Positions 42,229-45,758 of a stretch of 45,758 nt of DNA are shown piece after piece. Every line of letters begins with the position of its first letter. The stretch's first letter is position 1. The DNA is taken from assembly GCF_016428805.1 (NCBI RefSeq), contig NZ_JAELTJ010000035.1, positions 1 to 45,758 on the forward strand, written 5' to 3'. The position numbers and the translations under genes were made by a program. This stretch comes from Achromobacter sp. ASV32. GTDB taxonomy: Bacteria > Pseudomonadota > Gammaproteobacteria > Burkholderiales > Burkholderiaceae_B. Below the pieces are notes generated by a model. The model had not been told where the DNA came from. It was given only the letters and a program-made list of their open reading frames with translations, and did no database searches.

Positions 42229-43088
42229 TGACGCGCGGCGGCAGGGCGGGTGATGGACACGGGCTTGGTGGCCGAGGCGACCTGCCCCTCGGTCTTGGCG
42301 CGCGGGGCCGACGCGCCGCCGTCGTAGATTTCGTCTTCGACGTGCATCACGAACGAATTCAGGGTTTCGCGCACCACGGCCGGACCGCGCTTCTCGCACA
42401 TCATGGCGATGCCCTGCAGCACCATGTTCATGGATTCCACGCGGCGGGCGGTGCGGCGCTCCAGCTTCACGGCGATGGGCTTGCACACCAGGTTGGCCAG
42501 CAGGATGCCGTAGAACGTGGTCATCAGGCCGATGGCCAGCTGCTGGCCGATCATGGTCATGCTGCCGTCGCCCAGCACCGCCATCAGGTTGATCAGCCCG
42601 ACCAGCGTGCCCAGCATGCCGAAGGCCGGCGCGAAGGTGGCCATGACGCGGAACATCTGCGCCTCGGCCATTTCACGGGCCCGCAGCCGCGACACGCGCC
42701 ACTGCAGCAGCTCGATGATCTGGTCTTCCGGGGTGTTGTCGATGATCAACTGCACGCCGGTGCGCAGGAACGGGTTGGTGACCTTCTTGAGTTCCTGCTC
42801 GACCTTGTGCACGTCCGTGTTCATCCACAGCTGCGCCATGGACACGAGTTCCTCGATGTCGCGCTGCTGATCGTGCTGGTCGTTACGGAACACCGTCACC
42901 ACCAGCTTGAAGACCCGCATCACTTCGGACAGCGGGTAGGCGATGAACAGCGCGGCGCAGGTGCCGCCCAGCACGATGGCCAGGCCCGGCAGGTTGAAGT
43001 ACAGGCCCGGGTCGGTGGCGGCCAGCGCCACGACGATAACCAGGGTAAGCAGGCCGACGACGGCGCCGATGACGGTAGACGGATTCAT
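42225..43088 (-). CDS. MotA/PomA-type stator channel protein
   Basis: A 287-residue ion channel with helices near 5-24, 32-51, 148-171 and 183-203. A cytoplasmic loop includes RLRAREMAEA, where charged residues would touch the rotor. Helix 3 has FAPAFGMLGTLVGL with the conserved Pro154, and helix 4 has AIGLMTTFYGILLANLV. It resembles PomA/MotC-type stators rather than the classical enterobacterial MotA. First gene of a two-gene operon with the MotB-like gene. No flagellar or chemotaxis gene lies nearby, so it may be a secondary stator. Confidence 0.93.
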   Translation of the reverse strand: MNPSTVIGAVVGLLTLVIVVALAATDPGLYFNLPGLAIVLGGTCAALFIAYPLSEVMRVFKLVVTVFRNDQHDQQRDIEELVSMAQLWMNTDVHKVEQELKKVTNPFLRTGVQLIIDNTPEDQIIELLQWRVSRLRAREMAEAQMFRVMATFAPAFGMLGTLVGLINLMAVLGDGSMTMIGQQLAIGLMTTFYGILLANLVCKPIAVKLERRTARRVESMNMVLQGIAMMCEKRGPAVVRETLNSFVMHVEDEIYDGGASAPRAKTEGQVASATKPVSITRPAAARQ

Positions 43089-43341
43089 GGATCTTGCCCG
43101 ATAGCGATGGCATTGCGTTCACGGAATGCCGGATGGTGGCAAATTCTAGCCAGGGTCCGGGCGAACCAATCGGGAAGAAAACGGGGCGAAAGGGGCGGTA
43201 AGCGCCGGCTTAAACCGCTATTCAGCTGACGCGCCGGGGGGCGGCAGGGAAAAAAAAGGGGGCGGATCAAGCGCATCTGGCCGGGGACGGCGCCGGGGAA
43301 TCGGCGGCGTCCACGCAGGCTGGGGGGACGCCGGCCCCGCT

Positions 43342-43932
43342 TCAGTCCGGCTTGGCTGACCCGGCCGAGTGACCTTGGCGCTGCGCCCGCCATTCGTCGC
43401 GGGTGATCGCCCACACCTCGGCCTGCTGCCGGCCCGAGACGAAGCCACGCTCCTCGGTTGCCACCAGCCGCATGCCGGCACGCTGGGACAGCCTGCGCGA
43501 CCCCTCATTGGCCACCGCCTTGGGCGCCCGCAGCACCGGCTGGTCCAGCACGTCGAACCAATATGCGGTCACGGCTTCGCTGGCCTCGGTCATGTAACCG
43601 CGGCGGTGGAATTGCGGATCCAGCCAGAAGCCGCGGTTGTTGCCGGGGTCGTCCTGCATCAGGCTGATGATGCCGATCAGGCGGTCCGGCTCGGCGCGGG
43701 TGCGCAGCGACCAGTGCCATTGCACGCCACGCCGCATTGCCGGCAGCGCCACCTGTTCCACATAGGTGCGCGCACCGTCAGGCGGGTAGGGCCAGGGCAC
43801 CTGGTCGGCCAGGTAGCGCACCACTTCCCACTGCGCAAAGATGCGCTGGATGGCGGGCGCGTCGTCCAGGCTCAGGGGCGGCAGGATCAGGCGTTCGGTG
43901 GCAAGCGTGGGCAGCACGGGGGCGTCGGGCAT
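43342..43932 (-). CDS. GNAT family N-acetyltransferase (RimJ/RimL-like)
   Basis: A 196-residue acetyltransferase: LATERLILPPLSLDDAPAIQ near 10-29 (the RimJ/RimL opening), PDRLIGIISLM as central strand, GFWLDPQFHRRGYMTEASEA as acetyl-CoA loop (about 112-131) and AVANEGSRRLSQRAGMRLV as motif B. Start taken at the ATG 43932 (MPDAPVLPTL). Longer upstream frames add Arg/His-rich sequence unlike protein. Substrate unknown. It is divergent from the NYN gene. Confidence 0.88.
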   Translation of the reverse strand: MPDAPVLPTLATERLILPPLSLDDAPAIQRIFAQWEVVRYLADQVPWPYPPDGARTYVEQVALPAMRRGVQWHWSLRTRAEPDRLIGIISLMQDDPGNNRGFWLDPQFHRRGYMTEASEAVTAYWFDVLDQPVLRAPKAVANEGSRRLSQRAGMRLVATEERGFVSGRQQAEVWAITRDEWRAQRQGHSAGSAKPD

Positions 43933-44063
43933 TGGGGCGGGGCGTCGGTGTCCGGGGTTGGGCAGGCGGATATGTATATCATGAGCGACATATCGCGGCT
44001 GAACGTCGTGGGTCCTCATCCTGTATTGACCGCCCCTCGGCCGCCGCAGCAACGGAGAAGAAT

Positions 44064-45698
44064 ATGAATGCCAACGAAAACGTCAGCATGGCGCTTTTTT
44101 GCGACTTCGAGAACGTGGCGCTTGGCGTGCGCGACACGAAATACCAGAAGTTCGACATCCGGCCGGTGCTCGAACGCCTGCTGCTCAAGGGCAGCATCGT
44201 GGTCAAGAAGGCCTATTGCGACTGGGAGCGCTACAAGGAATTCAAGGCCCCCATGCACGAGGCCAATTTCGAGCTGATCGAAATCCCGCACGTGCGCCAG
44301 TCGGGCAAGAATTCGGCCGACATCCGCTTGGTGGTGGACGCGCTGGACTTCTGCTACACCAAATCGCACGTCAACACCTTTGTGATCATCAGCGGCGACT
44401 CCGATTTCTCGCCCCTGGTGTCCAAGCTGCGCGAGAACAACAAAAAGGTGATCGGGGTGGGCGTCAAGCAATCCACCTCCGACCTGCTGATCGCCAACTG
44501 CGACGAATTCATCTTCTATGACGACCTGGCCCGCGAAGGCCAGCGCGCCGCCGACGCCCGCCGCGACAACCGCGGCGCCGCCAACACCGCGCAGCGCCGC
44601 TCGCCGGACGAAGAGCGCCGCCGCAAGGAAGAGCTGGAGGCCCGCAAGACGCAGGCGGTCGACATGGTGGTCGAGACCTTTGAAGCCCTGATGGCCGAAC
44701 GCGGCGACAGCGGCAAGGTCTGGGCCTCCGCCCTGAAAGACGCGCTCAAGCGCCGCCGTCCGGATTTCAACGAGTCGTATTACGGCTTTCGCGCCTTCGG
44801 CAACCTGCTGGACGAGGCCCAGTCGCGCGGCTTCCTGGAGGTGGGCCGCGAGGAAAAGTCGGGCACCTACGTGTATCGCGACAGCGCTGGCGCGGCACCT
44901 GCCCGAGCCGGCGCCAAACCCGCGCTGCGTGCCATGGCGTCCACGGCGCAGGGTCACGAGGGCCAGGCGGATGCCGGGGGCGTCAACGACGAAGCCGAGG
45001 CCCGGCCGGGGCGCAACGCCCGAGGCGGCCGCAAGCATCCGGACGCGTCGGGCGGCCGAGGCGGCCGCGCGGGGTCGGGCCGCAATGGGGGGCGCAGCGA
45101 CGCGGGACGTGACGGCGACGAATCTGCCGCGCTGCCGCTGTGGGGCGAGGAGCCCGCCGCCGACACGGCGCAGCCATTCGAGCCGGCGCAGTCCGCGCCG
45201 CAGGTGGCGGATGCGTCACTGGGCGACGCGGCATCGTCGGCGCCTGACACAACCCATCCTGCCGAGGGCAAGAACCGGCGCGGTTCGCGCGGCGGCCGCG
45301 GCGCGGCCAAGAGCGCACGCAACGCCGCGGCGCCAGCCGGGGACCCGGGCGACGCGCACGGCGCGCCGTCGCAAGCCGTAGCCGCCCGTTCCGAGGCAGC
45401 GCAGCCTGAAGCGGCTCGGTCAGGCGCGGCGCACACCACGGACTCGGACCCTGTGGCGCGGTCCACGGCATTCGCCGAAAGCGATGCTTCGCGAACCGAG
45501 GTGGAACCGGCCGAGTCGACGTCCCCGTCCAGCGCCACCGGCCGCAAGCCGCGCGCAGCCAAGTCCGGCCGGCGCACGTCCGCCGCACCGGCCAAGCCGG
45601 CCGACACGCCCGCTCCGCAAGCCGAGGCCGAGGCCAAGCCGGCGCGCAAGACCGCTACCCGCGCACGCCGTCCGCGCAAGGCTGCCGACGCCGAATAG
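44064..45698 (+). CDS. NYN-domain (LabA/DUF88) RNase-like protein with LOTUS-type domain and long disordered tail
   Basis: A 544-residue protein. Residues about 8-155 form a NYN/PIN-like nuclease fold, with acidic residues in place in FCDFENVAL, SADIRLVVDALDF and ISGDSDFSPLV. A charged helix linker (about 160-200) leads to an OST-HTH/LOTUS-like domain (about 200-275, with SALKDALKRRRPDFNESYYG). The last 270 residues are low complexity, Ala/Arg/Glu/Gly-rich with RGGR-type patches, suggesting RNA contact. NYN proteins cut or process RNA. GGAG lies 6 bases before the ATG, so an upstream frame crossing the GNAT gene is rejected. Confidence 0.9.
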   Translation: MNANENVSMALFCDFENVALGVRDTKYQKFDIRPVLERLLLKGSIVVKKAYCDWERYKEFKAPMHEANFELIEIPHVRQSGKNSADIRLVVDALDFCYTKSHVNTFVIISGDSDFSPLVSKLRENNKKVIGVGVKQSTSDLLIANCDEFIFYDDLAREGQRAADARRDNRGAANTAQRRSPDEERRRKEELEARKTQAVDMVVETFEALMAERGDSGKVWASALKDALKRRRPDFNESYYGFRAFGNLLDEAQSRGFLEVGREEKSGTYVYRDSAGAAPARAGAKPALRAMASTAQGHEGQADAGGVNDEAEARPGRNARGGRKHPDASGGRGGRAGSGRNGGRSDAGRDGDESAALPLWGEEPAADTAQPFEPAQSAPQVADASLGDAASSAPDTTHPAEGKNRRGSRGGRGAAKSARNAAAPAGDPGDAHGAPSQAVAARSEAAQPEAARSGAAHTTDSDPVARSTAFAESDASRTEVEPAESTSPSSATGRKPRAAKSGRRTSAAPAKPADTPAPQAEAEAKPARKTATRARRPRKAADAE

Positions 45699-45758
45699 GG
45701 CCGGGTAACACTGAAAGCCGGGCTGGCCGATGACCTGTCAGTGCGAGGCTGCTTTTGG

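Noticed and set aside
43250-43257. Run of eight A (T on the - strand) between motA-like and GNAT genes as a terminator.
   Set aside because: No stable hairpin immediately precedes the T-run on the - strand.

Overview
The window reads as a stretch of chromosome from a high-GC betaproteobacterium of the Burkholderiales. Achromobacter or a close Alcaligenaceae relative is the best guess. This rests on strong GC bias at third codon positions, on the DUF3348/DUF802/OmpA/DUF2894 gene set (from memory typical of Bordetella, Achromobacter and Burkholderia), and on the many LysR, AraC and GNAT genes. No rRNA, tRNA, CRISPR array, insertion sequence or phage gene was recognised. Genus is an inference, because no marker gene is present.

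Layout. (1) 1-12.65 kb, + strand: the distal part of a type VI secretion (T6SS) operon, tssF (5' end cut off), tssG, clpV/tssH and vgrG/tssI. It continues into a DUF4123 adaptor, a 951-residue VasX/BTH_I2691-like effector with a hydrophobic C-terminal third, and a small membrane protein that is probably its immunity factor. (2) 12.8-14.1 kb: a carotenoid-oxygenase-family dioxygenase behind its own promoter with repeated CCGGGTAA boxes. (3) 14.2-19.9 kb, - strand: a tightly coupled four-gene operon, DUF3348, then a MotA/TolQ/ExbB-like channel protein with a very long repeat-built helical tail, then a MotB/OmpA-like protein, then DUF2894. The channel pair has the architecture of ZorA and ZorB, the motor of the Zorya anti-phage system, but the other two genes are not known Zorya effectors. 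(4) 20.0-21.7 kb: a compositionally distinct patch with one PD-(D/E)XK nuclease-family gene, divergent from the motor operon. (5) 21.7-41.1 kb: a mosaic of small metabolic and regulatory units. These include a beta-propeller protein with a TPR/winged-helix regulator, an Imm1-like orphan, a CoA transferase divergent from an HTH-citrate-synthase fusion, a MarR/AlkC-like pair, an RlaP-like nucleotidyltransferase, GST/LysR, several GNATs, LysR/MFS, a HAD phosphatase, a DMT exporter, AraC, and an ECF sigma factor in an operon with two DGPF/YciI proteins and a VOC protein. (6) 41.2-43.1 kb: a stand-alone PomA/MotA-MotB-type stator pair closed by a clear terminator. (7) 43.3-45.7 kb: a GNAT and a NYN/LOTUS-type RNA-binding or nuclease protein with a long disordered tail.

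How they may work together. The T6SS block carries its own delivered toxin, adaptor and probable immunity protein, so it is a self-contained interbacterial weapon module. The region 14.2-21.6 kb combines a ZorAB-like ion-driven motor with a restriction-like nuclease. It is the best candidate here for an undescribed system, although the four motor-locus genes may equally be a conserved envelope machine with no defence role. Two unrelated MotA/MotB-type ion channels lie in one 45-kb window, neither beside flagellar genes.
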